The notes under the pieces: model-generated
The model's database searches: none
What the model was told of the DNA's origin: nothing
Seen by the model: only the letters and a program-made list of their open reading frames with translations
Shown here: one piece after another, positions 62,746 to 64,000 of the stretch
Position numbering within the stretch: the first letter of the stretch is position 1
Layout of the letters: each line of letters begins with the position of its first letter
Program-made: the position numbers and the translations under genes
DNA from: Thiocapsa bogorovii
GTDB taxonomy: Bacteria; Pseudomonadota; Gammaproteobacteria; Chromatiales; Chromatiaceae
DNA length: 64,000 bases
Direction of reading: 5' to 3'
Assembly (NCBI RefSeq): GCF_021228795.1
Contig: NZ_CP089309.1
Coordinates: forward strand, 248,001 to 312,000

Positions 62746-63969
62746 ATGATCGCCCTTTCAATGCCGTCTCAAAGCAGCCGTCGCCCGCAATCGAAGGTCC
62801 CCGCCCTGGTCACGTTTGCGATCGCCACCCTCATGGCTGCGCCGACGGCCCTTGCGGATCCTGTCGCCCAAGTCCGGGCCCTGCCGCAAGCAAGCCTGCT
62901 CCTGCAAGAGAACGGCCGTGATCTGATCGCGACGCGTGCCGATACACCGCGCATCCCGGCCTCGACCATGAAGGTCCTGACCGCGTTCGCCGCGCTCGAG
63001 ACCTGGGGACGCAACCACCGCTTCGAGACCGACTTCTACACCGACGACGCCGGCTGGCTCTGGGTCAAGGGCTACGCAGATCCCTATCTGGTCTCGGAGG
63101 AGCTCGACAAGGTGGTGAGTGCGCTCTCGGCCAAAGGCCCGCGCCGGATCACCGGCATCGGGCTCGACGACAGTTTCTTCAGTCCGGACGTCGAGATCGC
63201 CGGACGCTCCTCGACCGACAACCCCTACGACGCACCCGTAACCGCCTTGGCGGCCAACTTCAACACGGTCAGCCTGGTTCGCACCGGCAACAGCGTCAAG
63301 AGCGCAGAGCCCCAAACCCCGCTCACCGACTCGGCCCGGCGCTTCGGCATGGCCGGAGCCGCCGGCAAGCAGCGCGTGAATCTGCGCGAGCGCGACAAGG
63401 CGCTGCGCTATTTCGGCGAGCTGCTCGCCGCCAAGCTCGAAGGCGCCGGCATCCAGGTCGGAGAACAACAACGTTTCGCGACCATGCCGCGCGACGCCAA
63501 GCGCATCTACCGCCACGCCAACAGCCGCACCCTCGCCGAGATCGTGTCGCCGATGCTTAAGTATTCCAACAACTTCATCGCCAATGCGCTCTTCCTACGG
63601 CTGGCCGATCCGAAGGGCACCGGTCAGGTCACCATAAGCGGCGCGAAACGCGCCATGACCGATTTCTCGCGCAAGCGCTTCGCGTGGCGCGACTTCACGA
63701 TCGACGACGGCGCCGGTCTCTCGCGCGCCAATCGGCTCAGCGCCCGCCAGCTCGTGGAGCTGCTCGACGCCTTCGTGCCCTACCGCGATCTGATGCCCCA
63801 GCAGGACGGCAACCCCTCCGTGCGCGCCAAGACGGGAACCTTGCGCGGGGTCAGCACCTATGCCGGCTATGTCCGCCGGGGCGGGAGCTGGGAACCCTTC
63901 GCCCTGATGATCAACGAGCCGGTCGACGGCGCCATCAGACAACGGGTCGCCAGCAGCTTGGCGCGTTGA
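62746..63969 (+). CDS. dacB: D-alanyl-D-alanine carboxypeptidase/endopeptidase (PBP4 family)
   Basis: A periplasmic S13 peptidase that trims and cleaves peptidoglycan cross-links. The 407-residue protein has a Sec signal (basic start, FAIATLMAAPTALA, cleavage near ALADPV) and the three active-site motifs: STMK near residue 73, SNN near 275 (LKYSNNFIANALFLRL) and KTGTLRGV near 363. VNLRERDKALRYFGELLAAKLEGAG and FTIDDGAGLSRANRLS are typical of the family. ATG 62746 is taken; ATG 62761 is a slightly shorter alternative. Single gene; its end at 63969 is the last feature before the window edge. Confidence 0.93.
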   Translation: MIALSMPSQSSRRPQSKVPALVTFAIATLMAAPTALADPVAQVRALPQASLLLQENGRDLIATRADTPRIPASTMKVLTAFAALETWGRNHRFETDFYTDDAGWLWVKGYADPYLVSEELDKVVSALSAKGPRRITGIGLDDSFFSPDVEIAGRSSTDNPYDAPVTALAANFNTVSLVRTGNSVKSAEPQTPLTDSARRFGMAGAAGKQRVNLRERDKALRYFGELLAAKLEGAGIQVGEQQRFATMPRDAKRIYRHANSRTLAEIVSPMLKYSNNFIANALFLRLADPKGTGQVTISGAKRAMTDFSRKRFAWRDFTIDDGAGLSRANRLSARQLVELLDAFVPYRDLMPQQDGNPSVRAKTGTLRGVSTYAGYVRRGGSWEPFALMINEPVDGAIRQRVASSLAR

Positions 63970-64000
63970 CCGTTCGCTCGGCTCCATTTCATCCCTTCGA

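Overview
The window looks like chromosomal DNA of a high-GC gammaproteobacterium, most likely a purple sulfur bacterium of the Chromatiaceae (Thiocapsa/Allochromatium type). This rests on gene content and order: glyA-nrdR-ribD-ribE-ribBA-ribH-nusB-thiL-pgpA, bioF-bioH-bioC-bioD, ubiG next to a squalene/phytoene-synthase relative, tmcA, yceH and a YciK-type reductase. The species assignment is inference; no rRNA or photosynthesis gene is present to confirm it. I see no prophage, insertion sequence, integrase or CRISPR array.

Layout. 1-2.8 kb: two tandem paralogues resembling SrfA, with the distal one running off the left edge. 3-8.7 kb: a CDP-alcohol phosphatidyltransferase divergent from purM-purN, then small membrane and unknown proteins, a thiamine-binding-type protein and a metallophosphoesterase. 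9-16.5 kb: hslO, a nucleoside transporter, a HIRAN protein, then a chain with stop/start overlaps (Cys-rich protein, exported Pcm; tmcA, NUDIX, yceH). 16.8-20.7 kb: tRNA-Ser(UGA), a Bax-inhibitor-1 protein with a clear terminator, small membrane proteins and a dicarboxylate/amino-acid symporter. 20.9-27.3 kb: an unrecognised 1180-residue membrane protein convergent with two coupled membrane GTPases. 27.6-34.5 kb: pbpG-like, hemolysin III, an OYE-type oxidoreductase, GNAT, CDF, MFS and SDR genes.

34.5-40.3 kb is a decaying block: a frameshifted phenol-degradation-type outer-membrane protein, a 5'-truncated putA with at least five frameshifts and a stop, a 5'-truncated propeller-like gene joined head-to-head to putA, and a truncated sensor. 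40.3-47.1 kb: glgP, cca, DUF2939, zinc-ribbon, HNH and universal stress genes. 47.5-55.2 kb: one minus-strand vitamin/transcription operon read from glyA to pgpA. 56.2-64 kb: ubiG, a synthase-like protein, YciK, biotin genes and dacB.

The most distinctive signal is not a gene. Nine complete copies and one partial copy of an 84-87 bp element, bounded by inverted repeats TRAACCGCGYC...GRCGCGGTTYA, lie between genes across the window. Their arms co-vary, they occur singly or as pairs about 22 bp apart, and five of them supply the exact stop codon of the adjacent gene. At least four other small palindromic repeat families are also present.
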